This document shows positions 42,869 to 51,599 of a stretch of DNA of 64,000 nt, piece after piece; position 1 is the stretch's first letter, and each line of letters starts with the position of its first letter. The stretch lies in assembly GCA_016711265.1 (NCBI GenBank), contig JADJTI010000006.1, positions 310,001 to 374,000 on the forward strand. The letters are read 5' to 3'. The notes under the pieces were generated by a model. It was not told the DNA's origin and ran no database searches. It saw only the letters and a list, made by a program, of their open reading frames with translations. The stretch is from Austwickia sp. (GTDB taxonomy: Bacteria; Actinomycetota; Actinomycetes; Actinomycetales; Dermatophilaceae). The position numbers and the translations under genes were made by a program.

Positions 42869-42887
42869 GACAAAGTACCACTTTGTC
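42869..42887. promoter_or_regulatory. Palindrome between ino1 and PBP genes
   Basis: GACAAAG, five bases, CTTTGTC: perfect 7-bp arms in the divergent promoter region. Likely operator for ino1; relatives often have a PadR-type regulator gene beside ino1, which is not present here. Confidence 0.55.
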
Positions 42888-43145
42888 TGCTGAACGCCTA
42901 CTGGGCTCCGAGACACTGTTCACCGCGTGTTCGACCGGACGTCAGGCGGTGGCGGTGGCGATTCGGGCGGCTTTACGCCCATCACCGGGATTCGTGCAGC
43001 CAGCGGCGGCATACTGACAAAGCCAGGCCGGAACAACGGGTGGACGACGGCCGTCGGCGACCGCGCGGGGGCGCGACCCTTCCCGGTACGTCGCAGCGTC
43101 GCCTCGGTGCCCCGATCTCCGGTACGTCGAGTCGAGGGAACCACC

Positions 43146-45597
43146 GTGAGTCAACCGCAAGGCCCCGGCCGGCACCCCAGGCCCAGCGCACCCGCCGCCC
43201 GCGGCTCACGCGGCGCCTCGGCGCCACGCGGAACGCCGCGAGGTGCCAGCGCGGGGTCTGCCGGCCGCCGCACCGGGTCCCCGCCCCGAAAGACCTCGCG
43301 GTGGCGACGGTTCTTCCTGGTCACCGGCCTCGGTGGGCTGGCCGTCGTACTGCTGGGAATTCTCGGGTTCCTCTGGGTGTATTCCCGCACTGCCATCCCC
43401 AACGTCAACGACGTGTCCCGCTCGGAGACCTCGATCCTCTACTTCGCCGACGGGCGCACCGAGCTGGCCAGGGTCAGCGCTGTCAACCGCGAGTCGATCA
43501 GCCTGGCCGAGATTCCCGCGCACGTCCGCAACGCCATGTTGTCGGCCGAGGATCGTGGCTTCTACGACAACCCCGGCATCTCACCCACCGGGTTGGGGCG
43601 GGCGGTCTGGTCCGCGGTGCGCGGCGAGGCCACTCAAGGCGGCTCGACCATCACCCAGCAGTACGTGAAGAACTCCCGGCTGACCTCCGAGCGCACCCCT
43701 GTCGCGCAAGCTCAGCGAGATCATCATCAGCCTCAAGATCGAACGCGAGCTGTCCAAGGACGAGATCCTGGAGAACTACTTCAACACCATCTATTACGGC
43801 CGCGGCTCGTTCGGGATCAAGACTGCGGCGAAGGCCTACTTCAGCAAGCAGGTCAAGGACCTGACGGTCGGTGAGGCGGCGCTGCTGGCCTCGGTCGTCA
43901 ACGGCCCGTCGCTGTTCGACCCCGCGCTCGGCCCGAAGAACCTGGCCCGGGCCAAGGAACGGGTGGCCTACGTGCTGGACGGCATGGTCGAGAAGGGCTG
44001 GATGTCGGCCCACCAGCGCGCCCGGACGGCGTTCCCGGTGGTTCAGAAGCCGGTGCGCGGGCCCGGCCGGTCGGGTCCGAACGGCTACCTCATCGACGTG
44101 GTCCGCAACGAGCTCACCCGCAAAGGCATCGTCACCGAGGACGAGATCGACCGCGGGGGCCTGCGGGTGGTCACCACCATCGACCGCCGGGTGCAGCAGA
44201 AAGCGATCGACGCCGTACTCGCCGAGCGCCCCAGCGGCGGCAAAGCGAGCCAGATCCGCGTCGGCCTGGCCTCGGTGAAACCCGGTGACGGCGCGATCCT
44301 CGCACTGTACGGCGGGGACGACTTCCGGGTCACCCAGTGGAACGACGCCACCCAGACCCACATGCAGGCCGGTTCGACGTTCAAGATCTTCACCCTGGTC
44401 GCCGCGCTCCAGCAGGGCATCAGCACCAAGACCCGGTACGACGGATCCAGCCCGATGAAGCCCCCCGGCTGGTCGACACCGGTGAACAACTCCGGCGGCC
44501 ACGATTACGGGCCTGTTGACCTGAGGGAGGCCACGGCCAAGTCGGTGAACACGGTCTTCGCCCAGCTCAACGCCGACGTCGGGCCCGCCAAGACGCGTGA
44601 GGTGGCGGTCGCGATGGGGTTGCCGCCCGACAACGGGATGGACATCGACGTGTCCACCCCCGGCCTGAACGACTTGCCGAGCAACGTGCTGGGCACCGCC
44701 TCGACCCGGGTGATCGACATGGCCGACGCCTACGCCACGCTGGCTTCGGGCGGTGTGCGCGCGGTGCCCTACATCGTCAAGCAGGTCAAGGACCGATCGG
44801 AGACCTTCGTCTTCAACGCCGAGCCGGAGACCAGCCGGGTGCTGACCCCCGAGGTCGCCGCCGACGCGGTGGATGCGATGGAGGGCGTGATCACCCGGGG
44901 TACGGCGTCCCGGCGGGCCGGCGGCCTGGGTCGCCCGGCCGCGGGCAAGACCGGCACCACCGATGAGAACAAGGCGGTCTGGTTCGTCGGGTTCACCCCG
45001 CAGGCCTCGACGGCCGTCGGAATGTACCTGCCGGACGCCAACGGGTTCTCCATCCCGATGAAGGGTCTGCCCGGCTTCGGTGACCTGTACGGCGGAGACG
45101 CGCCGGCCGCGATCTGGCGGGCGTTCATGGCGGCCTACCTGGACGGCGTACCGAAGGTGGACTTCCCGGCCCGGGCGGGGATCGGCGATGACCGGGCGTG
45201 GGAGACCTCGTCGGTGCCGCCGCCGCCGCGCCCGACGCGCAGCACCAGTTCGACCACCTCGACCACATCGACCACCTCGAGCACGTCGCCCACATCGCCC
45301 AACACGAGCATCACCACGGAACCGGCAGCCACGAGCACGTCGGCGCCGCCGTCCCTGCCCGGTTCGACGGGCACCCCCGGTTCGACGAGCCCGCCGGTGG
45401 CCCCCGGTTCTGGCGCCGGTACGGCGACCGCCCCGGCGCCAGGCCCCGGGACCGCGCAGGTCCCGCCGGCCGGGCCGATCCCGCCGGCCCAGCCCGCTGC
45501 GGCGCCCGGGCAACCGGCGGCGGCGCAGCCCGCGCAACCGGCGGCGGTCCCGCCCGCGCAACCCCCGGCGGTCCCGCCCGAGACGCCCCCGCGCTGA
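43146..45597 (+). CDS. Class A penicillin-binding protein (apparent frameshift at 43696-43699)
   Basis: GTG 43146 follows GAGGGAA. A basic Pro-rich cytoplasmic tail and one membrane helix (FFLVTGLGGLAVVLLGILGFLWVY) precede the GT51 glycosyltransferase (SAEDRGFYDNPG, GGSTITQQYVKN). The frame then breaks: CGCACCCCTG should have one C less, after which SRKLSEIIISLKIERELSKDEILENY and the rest continue in the next frame. The transpeptidase has STFK, SVN and KTGTT. The tail is Thr/Ser then Pro/Ala rich. It builds and crosslinks peptidoglycan. About 816 residues once corrected. A sequence error is likelier than loss of this gene. Confidence 0.9.
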
Positions 45598-45642
45598 ACC
45601 GGCCGATACCTGAGGGGACGTGCCGCCGCGTAGGGTGCCCCC

Positions 45643-47085
45643 ATGAGGGGGCAGCTGACATGGGCGGCCGTGGTGGGGCGTACGGCCGGCCGGTTTCGTC
45701 CTGATCCGGTACGCGCGGATATCGACCCGCTGATCGCTCCTGCGGCACCGCTGTTGGGCGGGGCGCCGGGTCGGTACGCCCGCTGGGATTCGACCCGAGC
45801 GCCCGTGGTCGCGGCGGTGCTGTCGATGCTCGCCTCCGTCGCGATGAGCGTGGGCGTGCTGCAGAAGTCGTACTGCCTGAACAACGGCTGGGGCGTGCCG
45901 GACGTGTTCTGGCGGGCCTGTTATGTGGACATGCCCTACCTGTTCACCAACACCCAACTGGCGACCGGCGACCCGCCGTACCCTCCGGCGCCCGGGTCGG
46001 CGCTGGCCCAACCCCTGGGCACCGGAACCCTGCTGTGGCTCACCTCGATGCTGGTGCCCGACGGGGATCCCCTCAAGCGCCAGCAGGTGTACGTCGCGAT
46101 CTGGGCCGTGCTGTTGACGCTGGCCCTGATCGCCCTGGTCCTGGTGACCGTCGCCACCCTGCCGCACCGGCCCTGGGCCGCCGTCCACGTCGCCTGCTCA
46201 CCGCTGGTCGTCACCGCGGCGCTGGTCTCCCCGGACCTGCTCGGGGTCCTGCTGGCCTCGCTGGGGCTGTGGGCCTGGTCCCGGTCGCGCCTGGATCTGG
46301 CGGGCATCCTGTTCGGGCTGGCGATCGCCACCCGGACCTACCCGTTGCTGCTGCTGGCGGTGCTCGGGATGCTGGCCTGGCGGGCCGGACGGCTCGGGCG
46401 GTGGGCGATCACCGCCGGCACCGCCGCGCTGACCTGGGCGGCTCTGATGGTGGTCGCCGGTTTCCCGAGCGGCTGGTCGATCCTGCGGCCCTACCAGGCA
46501 TGGTCGGCAGCCGCCGCCGATTACGGCTCCCCGTGGTACCTGCTGACGTTGGCCGGCTGGACCGTGCCGCCGTGGGCCTTGACCTCGGCCGCCATCGCGG
46601 GCTGGGGGATCGCCCTGACGGCGGGAGCGGCGCTGACGTTGCTGGCACCGACCCGGCCGTTCGTCGCCGAGGTGGCCATCGTGGTGGTGGCCCTGGCGAT
46701 CATGACGGGCAAGTCGATTCCGGTGCAGACCACGCTGTGGTTGCTGCCGCTGGTGGCCCTGGCGGGTCTGCGGTGGCGGACACACCTGATCTGGGCAAGT
46801 TGCGAACTGGTCTACTTCGTAGCCGTCTGGGTGTACCTGGGCGGACTCAGCGACACCGCCAAGGGGCTGCCGGCGCCCTGGTACGCCGTGTTCACCGTGG
46901 TCCGGCTGCTGGGGTTGGCCTTCCTCGTGGTGAACGTGTGGGAGCGGGCGATGCGGCGAGTGATCCCCCAGCCCGTGCCGACCTCGTCCGAGCGTGAGCC
47001 TGAGACATTGCCGGAGGACTCGATCGACGACGTCGCCGGGCCGCTGGCCGGTTCCGCCGATCACGTGGTGGTCACGCTCACCTGA
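45643..47085 (+). CDS. GT87-type membrane glycosyltransferase
   Basis: 480 residues with about ten membrane helices (VVAAVLSMLASVAMSVGVL, VYVAIWAVLLTLALIALVLV, LLLLAVLGMLAW and others). The layout and the ATRTYPLLLL block resemble polyprenol-phosphate-mannose-dependent mannosyltransferases of family GT87 (DUF2029). In mycobacteria a similar gene lies between ponA1 and rpsF, as here between the PBP and rpsF. It probably adds a sugar from a lipid carrier to a cell-envelope glycan on the outer face; the acceptor is unknown. It lies 45 bases after the PBP gene. Confidence 0.83.
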   Translation: MRGQLTWAAVVGRTAGRFRPDPVRADIDPLIAPAAPLLGGAPGRYARWDSTRAPVVAAVLSMLASVAMSVGVLQKSYCLNNGWGVPDVFWRACYVDMPYLFTNTQLATGDPPYPPAPGSALAQPLGTGTLLWLTSMLVPDGDPLKRQQVYVAIWAVLLTLALIALVLVTVATLPHRPWAAVHVACSPLVVTAALVSPDLLGVLLASLGLWAWSRSRLDLAGILFGLAIATRTYPLLLLAVLGMLAWRAGRLGRWAITAGTAALTWAALMVVAGFPSGWSILRPYQAWSAAAADYGSPWYLLTLAGWTVPPWALTSAAIAGWGIALTAGAALTLLAPTRPFVAEVAIVVVALAIMTGKSIPVQTTLWLLPLVALAGLRWRTHLIWASCELVYFVAVWVYLGGLSDTAKGLPAPWYAVFTVVRLLGLAFLVVNVWERAMRRVIPQPVPTSSEREPETLPEDSIDDVAGPLAGSADHVVVTLT

Positions 47086-47266
47086 TCGGTCCGTGCGCCA
47101 CCAGCACCTGTGGATGCCGTTTCGTGGTGGCTGGGCTGGCGGGTACCCTGTGGGAGTTCCCCCGGCGTACCCCGACCTCCATGGCGGCCGCGCCGGCGGC
47201 GACGCAGCAACCCTCCTGTCACGGAGAGACCGTGACCGCCTAGTCCAAAGGAGGTGGGGTACTCGC

Positions 47267-47554
47267 ATGCGTCAGTACGAGATGATGATCATCCTCGACC
47301 CGGAGATCGACGATCGCCAGGTTCCGGCAGCGCTGGAGCGCTACTTGTTGGTGGTCAAGAACGCCAAGGGGTCGATCGACAACCTCGACATCTGGGGTCG
47401 CCGCAGGCTGGCCTACGACATCAAGAAGCGGTCCGAGGGCATCTACGCGGTCGTGAACTTCACGTCCGAGCCCGCGATCGCCAAGGAGATGGACCGCCAG
47501 CTCAACCTGAGCGAAACGATCCTGCGCACCAAGCTCCTGCGTCCGGGCGCCTGA
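47267..47554 (+). CDS. rpsF: 30S ribosomal protein S6
   Basis: 95 residues from ATG 47267, preceded by a strong AAAGGAGGTGG site about 9 bases upstream. MRQYEMMIILDPEIDDRQVP and WGRRRLAYDIKKRSEGIYAVVNF are S6 motifs. It binds 16S rRNA together with S18, encoded two genes on. rpsF-ssb-rpsR-rplI is the standard bacterial operon. A longer upstream frame is not conserved. Confidence 0.97.
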   Translation: MRQYEMMIILDPEIDDRQVPAALERYLLVVKNAKGSIDNLDIWGRRRLAYDIKKRSEGIYAVVNFTSEPAIAKEMDRQLNLSETILRTKLLRPGA

Positions 47555-47638
47555 CCAGCTCCCGCTCACGGCTCGTGCAGAGCCACCCACGTAAACCCAG
47601 AGGTACTCAGAGCCACTCGATCCGAGGGGAGTTGCCCC

Positions 47639-48199
47639 ATGGCCGGGGAAACCACGCTCACCATCATCGGCAACCTCACCCAGGAGCCGGAGCTGCGGTT
47701 CACGCCATCGGGTGCCGCGGTCGCCAATTTCACGGTGGCCTCGACGCCGCGACAGTTCGATCGTCAGAGCAATGAATGGAAAGACGGCGAGACGCTGTTC
47801 ATGCGGTGCTCGGTGTGGCGGGACGCGGCCGAGAACGTGGCCGAGTCGCTGGCCCGCGGTGCCCGGGTAATCGTCACGGGCCGGCTGAAGTCGCGCTCGT
47901 ACGAGACCAAGGAGGGCGAGAAGCGCACCGTCATCGAGATGGATGTCGACGAGGTCGGCCCCTCCTTGCGGTACGCCTCGGCCAAGGTGACCAAGACCCA
48001 GCGCGGTGGCGGCGGGTACGGCGGGGGGCAGCCTTCCGGTGGGCCCGGCGGACCGAGTGGGCCCGGCGGTCCTGGCGGTCAGGGCGGTCAGGGCGGCGGT
48101 CGTCAGCAGGAGTCCGACCCGTGGGCCACCGGACCGTCGGCGCAGCCGGCGCAGCAGGGCTGGGGCAACGCGCCGTCGTACGACGAGCCCCCGTTCTGA
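47639..48199 (+). CDS. ssb: Single-stranded DNA-binding protein
   Basis: 186 residues. The OB fold (TIIGNLTQEPELRFTPSGAAVANFTVAST, FMRCSVWRDAAENVAESLARGARVIVTGRLKSRSYE) covers about residues 1-115. A Gly/Gln/Pro-rich linker follows, and the acidic tip ends YDEPPF, the docking site for replication partners. It coats single-stranded DNA. Being between rpsF and rpsR it is expressed with ribosomal proteins. Confidence 0.97.
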   Translation: MAGETTLTIIGNLTQEPELRFTPSGAAVANFTVASTPRQFDRQSNEWKDGETLFMRCSVWRDAAENVAESLARGARVIVTGRLKSRSYETKEGEKRTVIEMDVDEVGPSLRYASAKVTKTQRGGGGYGGGQPSGGPGGPSGPGGPGGQGGQGGGRQQESDPWATGPSAQPAQQGWGNAPSYDEPPF

Positions 48200-48323
48200 G
48201 CGGTCCGGACCACCGGGTCCCTCGCAATGAAGTGACAACGATGTACCACCGTCCGGCAGGCAAGCCGGACACCACCCATCCCGGGTTCGCAGCCCGGGCT
48301 CTCGAACGAAGGAGAGCACCACG

Positions 48324-48560
48324 ATGGCCAAGCCCGTTGTGCGAAAGCCGAAGAAGAAGGCGAACCCGCTCAAGGTCGCCAAGATTGAGAACATCGATTA
48401 CAAGGACACCGCGCTGCTGCGCAAGTTCATCTCCGACCGGGGCAAGATCCGGGCGCGCCGGGTAACCGGGGTGTCCGTGCAGGAGCAGCGGTTGATCGCC
48501 AAGGCCGTCAAGAACGCCCGCGAGGTCGCGCTCTTGCCGTACTCAAGCTCGAGCCGCTGA
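48324..48560 (+). CDS. rpsR: 30S ribosomal protein S18
   Basis: 78 residues, basic: MAKPVVRKPKKKANPLKVAKI, then DYKDTALLRKFISDRGKIRARRVTG and the conserved AKAVKNAREVALLPY. There are no zinc-binding cysteines, so this is the C-minus type. GAAGGAGAG precedes the ATG. It pairs with S6 on 16S rRNA. Confidence 0.97.
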   Translation: MAKPVVRKPKKKANPLKVAKIENIDYKDTALLRKFISDRGKIRARRVTGVSVQEQRLIAKAVKNAREVALLPYSSSSR

Positions 48561-48570
48561 GGGGGGCGAC

Positions 48571-48571
48571 G
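48571..48571 (+). promoter_or_regulatory. GTG start of rplI
   Basis: The rplI start is GTG; GAGGGG ends 5 bases before it. It decides the N-terminus MKLILTNEV. Confidence 0.7.
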
Positions 48572-49014
48572 TGAAGCTGATTCTGACAAATGAGGTCTCC
48601 GGCCTCGGCGTGGCCGGCGACGTGGTCGAGGTCAAGGACGGGTACGCCCGGAACTTCCTGCTGCCGCGGTCGCTGGCCACTCCGTGGACCCGAGGTGGGC
48701 AGAAGCAGGTCGACTCGATCCAGCGGGCCCGGCAAAGCCGTGCGGTCAAGTCGCTGGAAGAGGCCCGCTCGGTGCGCGGCGAACTGGAGTCCCGCACGCT
48801 GACGATCACTGTGCGGGCGGGCGCCAACGGCCGGTTGTTCGGGGCGATTTCGCAGGCCGAGGTCGCTGACGCCGCCAAGGCCGCGGGCATCACGATCGAC
48901 CGGCGCAAGGTCGAGTTCGCCTCGCCGGTGCGCTCGGTGGGTGAGGCGACCGCATCGGTCAGCCTGCACCCCGACGTGAAGGCGCAGGTCAAGTTGATGG
49001 TGGTGGCCGGCTGA
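48571..49014 (+). CDS. rplI: 50S ribosomal protein L9
   Basis: 147 residues. The N-terminal RNA-binding domain (MKLILTNEVSGLGVAGDVVEVKDGYARNFLLPRSLA) is joined by a long helix to the C-terminal domain (GRLFGAISQAEVADAAKAAGITIDRRKVE). It ends the rpsF operon, 10 bases after rpsR, and a terminator follows. Confidence 0.97.
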   Translation: MKLILTNEVSGLGVAGDVVEVKDGYARNFLLPRSLATPWTRGGQKQVDSIQRARQSRAVKSLEEARSVRGELESRTLTITVRAGANGRLFGAISQAEVADAAKAAGITIDRRKVEFASPVRSVGEATASVSLHPDVKAQVKLMVVAG

Positions 49015-49043
49015 GGTCGGCCCTGCCCAGCTGGTAGCTGACG

Positions 49044-49077
49044 ACGGCCCCGCCGCGGGAATCCCCGGTGGGGCCGT
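49044..49077. terminator. Terminator between rplI and gntR-type gene
   Basis: ACGGCCCC and GGGGCCGT with inner CGGG/CCCG pairing form a strong stem between two converging genes, so it can serve both. Confidence 0.75.
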
Positions 49078-49108
49078 TCCGCGTCCGCGTCGTGGGCGGT
49101 CGACGACC

Positions 49109-49864
49109 TCAGCGCTCGTCGACGCCGACCGCGACCTCGATCGCGTACTGGTCCCCGCGGTAGCAGTGTTCGCCGCACTCGATCGGCGTGCCGTCGTCGT
49201 CGTAGGCTCGCCGGCTCATGGTGAGCAGCGGATCGGCCCGGGAGAGCTTGAGCAGTGAGCGTTCGCGGCCGGTGGCGTTGCGCGCCCCGAACGTCTGCAC
49301 CGCGTTCACCGGGTGTACGCCGTGTTCCCGCATCAGGGCGTACAGGCCGGTCCTCTCCAACCGGTCGGGCGTCAACGCGTGCCGAACCGGGGTGGTGGGC
49401 GGCAGCCAGTTCTCCAGGATCGCCAACGGCAGGGCACCCACCAGCCGCAGCCGGGTGATGTGAATGAGCGGGGTGCCCACCGGGAGGTCGAGTTGGGTTG
49501 CGGCCTTGCGGTGGGTCACGTCGAAGTCCAACTCGAGGAGCCGGGACACCGGCGCGCGCTTGGCGGTCGTCAGGTCGTCGTAGATGCTGTTCGGACGGCC
49601 CATCCGGTGAACCCAGCGGGAGGCCACGACGGTGCCGATGCCTCGACGACGTACCAGCAGACCCCGGGCGACGAGTTCGGCGATGGCCCGCCGGACGGTC
49701 GGGCGAGACAGGTTCAGCCGATCGGCGAGATCTACTTCGGTCTCCAAGGGGTCACCCGCACGGACCCGGCCCGCCTCGATGCCCTGCAGGAGTTGCTCGC
49801 TGAGCTGCACGTAGAGCGGGACGGAACTGTCCCGGTCGAGGGTCACCGGCAGCGTGACGGGCAT
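49109..49864 (-). CDS. GntR-family regulator (HutC type, UTRA domain)
   Basis: 251 residues. The winged helix at about 15-80 (SVPLYVQLSEQLLQGIEAGRVRAGDPLETEVDLADRLNLSRPTVRRAIAELVARGLLVRRRGIGTVV) is of the HutC/FarR type, and a UTRA sensor domain follows (SRLLELDFDVTHRKAATQLDLPVG, ending ECGEHCYRGDQYAIEV). It probably senses a sugar or sugar phosphate. No clear target gene lies beside it; downstream of it is rplI in convergent orientation. Standing alone, it likely acts on a distant locus. Confidence 0.88.
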   Translation of the reverse strand: MPVTLPVTLDRDSSVPLYVQLSEQLLQGIEAGRVRAGDPLETEVDLADRLNLSRPTVRRAIAELVARGLLVRRRGIGTVVASRWVHRMGRPNSIYDDLTTAKRAPVSRLLELDFDVTHRKAATQLDLPVGTPLIHITRLRLVGALPLAILENWLPPTTPVRHALTPDRLERTGLYALMREHGVHPVNAVQTFGARNATGRERSLLKLSRADPLLTMSRRAYDDDGTPIECGEHCYRGDQYAIEVAVGVDER

Positions 49865-49918
49865 AAAGGTAAGGATACGCGCCCGTGGCCTGCGGTTTTT
49901 CCAGCGTGGTGGAGTGCG

Positions 49919-51283
49919 TCAGTGGCCGCCGGCGCGGGTTCCGGTGACGGCCCACCCGTCGCTGCGGGCCCGTAGGCCCAGCACGACCGCCCGCAGGATC
50001 ATGAACGCCGCCATCGCGCACCACAGTGCGGTGATCGCCTGGGTCTGGTCGGCGCTCAGCGACGAGGTGTGGGCGTTCAACCAGGCGATCATCGGTAGGT
50101 AGGCCACCAGCAGGCCCACCTGGGCGCCGGCGAGCCAACGGCTGTCGCCGGCCCCGATGAGGACGCCGTCCAGCACGAACGCGTACCCGTTGACCGGTTG
50201 GCTGAGCGCCACCATCACCAGTCCTGCCGCGATCACGGTGCGGACGGCCTCATCAGGGGGTGAACAGGGCGGGCAGCACCTGGTGGACCGCCAGGACGAG
50301 GGCTCCGAGCACGACCCCGGCGCCGACTCCCCATCGGGTCAGCGATCCGGGTCGCCTCTCGAGCGCCCTGGACGTCCCCGGCCCCCAGGGCGCGGCCGGT
50401 CAGTGCCTGACCGGCGATCGCCAGGGCGTCGAGAGCGAAGGCGAGGAAGCTCCACACCGTGGAGGTGACCTGGTACGCCGCGAGGGTGGTGTCGCCGAAT
50501 CCGGCCGCTGACCAGGTGGTGACCAGCAGCACGGCACGCAGCGCCATCGTCCGGATAAGCAGGGGAACCCGTCGGCGGCTGCGTGGAGGATGCCGCCGAG
50601 CTGGGGGCGCAGGCGGGCGTCGTACCCGCGGGCATGCCGGTAGACAACGACCCCAGCCCGAGCGCCATTGCCGTCTGGGCCAGTACCGTGCCGAGGGCTG
50701 AACCCGCGATGCCCATGCCGAGGCCGTAGACGAACACGAAGTTCAGGACGATGTTCCACGTGAAACATTGCACGGAGACCTTCAACGGAGTCTTCGTGTC
50801 CTGAAGGCCGCGCAAAATACCGGTCAGCGCGAGCGAGGCGAACATCGCCGGCAGCCCGAAGGCCGAAATGCGCAAGTACGTCGTGGCGTGCGCGATGGCG
50901 GCGGGCGAGGCGCCGAACACCGAACACAACGCAGGCGCGGTGGTCGCGACGGCGACGGTGACCACGGCGCCCAGGCCGAGGGCGAGCCACAGGCCGTCGA
51001 GTCCAGCGGCCAGTGCGAGGTGGGGGGCGCCGGCGCCGGTCTGGCGGGACACCACGGCCGTCGTGCTGTAGGCGAGGAAGACGAACAGCCCGACCACGGA
51101 GAGCAGGGCTGCGCTGGCCACGCCCAGCCCGGCCAGCTCGGGGGTGCCGAGGTGGCCGATGATGGCCGAGTCCGCGAGTAGGAAGAGTGGCTCGGCGACG
51201 AGAGTGAGGAAGGCTGGGACCGCGAGCCGGAGGATGTCGCGCTCCCGGGCGCGCGGGGTGGCCCGGTCGGCCGAATCGGGCAT
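49919..51283 (-). pseudogene. MATE-family efflux transporter with about four frameshifts
   Basis: Start ATG 51283 has AAGGGAG upstream. Helices typical of MATE/DinF are readable in three frames: LAVPAFLTLVAEPLFLLADSAIIGHLG and SALGTVLAQTAMA first, then VVVYRHARGYDARL, then MALRAVLLVTTWSAAGFGDTTLAAYQV, then VIAAGLVMVALSQPVNGYAFVLDG. Each break is a one-base change near a G/C run: 50651-50654, 50578-50580, about 50330-50375 and 50256-50260. Either a decayed gene or consensus errors. A MATE gene at this place before dnaB is conserved in Streptomyces. It would export drugs or metabolites using a cation gradient. Confidence 0.82.
50752..50767. promoter_or_regulatory. parS-like site 3 (inside MATE gene)
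   Basis: TGTTCCACGTGAAACA differs from the perfect parS palindrome at one base. It is about 24 kb from site 2. Confidence 0.75.
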
Positions 51284-51435
51284 GCCGGCTCCCTTCACGC
51301 AATGGGCTGGAGGCGGCTCGATCCTACGACCGGTCGTCGTTCGCGATGTGAGACTGGGCGATCCTGTCCGGAATGCACATCCCGGACAGCCGTCTGTGCA
51401 GATCAAAGCCGCTGTTCAGGCGGCTCATCCCGGAT

Positions 51436-51509
51436 TCGTCCACAGCTCTATGCACAGGCTGTGGACGTTGTCCACCGGTTGCCCCGTGGTTACCCACCGG
51501 TTGTCCACC
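51436..51509. promoter_or_regulatory. Cluster of five DnaA-box-like sites before dnaB
   Basis: TCGTCCACA (51436), CTGTGGACG (51459, inverse), TTGTCCACC (51468), TTACCCACC (51490) and TTGTCCACC (51501) lie within 75 bp. Each is one or two bases from TTGTCCACA. It ends 90 bases before the dnaB start. Confidence 0.65.
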
Positions 51510-51599
51510 GTTTCCCGACGGTCGGTGGCATCGCTGCGCACCGCTGTCGACTAGCGTGAGCCCTGCCCGCCCTGTCGGGCATGTGGGGAGGGGTCGCAG

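Noticed and set aside
43651..46188. 845-codon minus-strand open frame opposite the PBP and GT87 genes
   Set aside because: Low-complexity Gly/Arg/His-rich product with no domain, lying exactly antisense to two well-supported genes.
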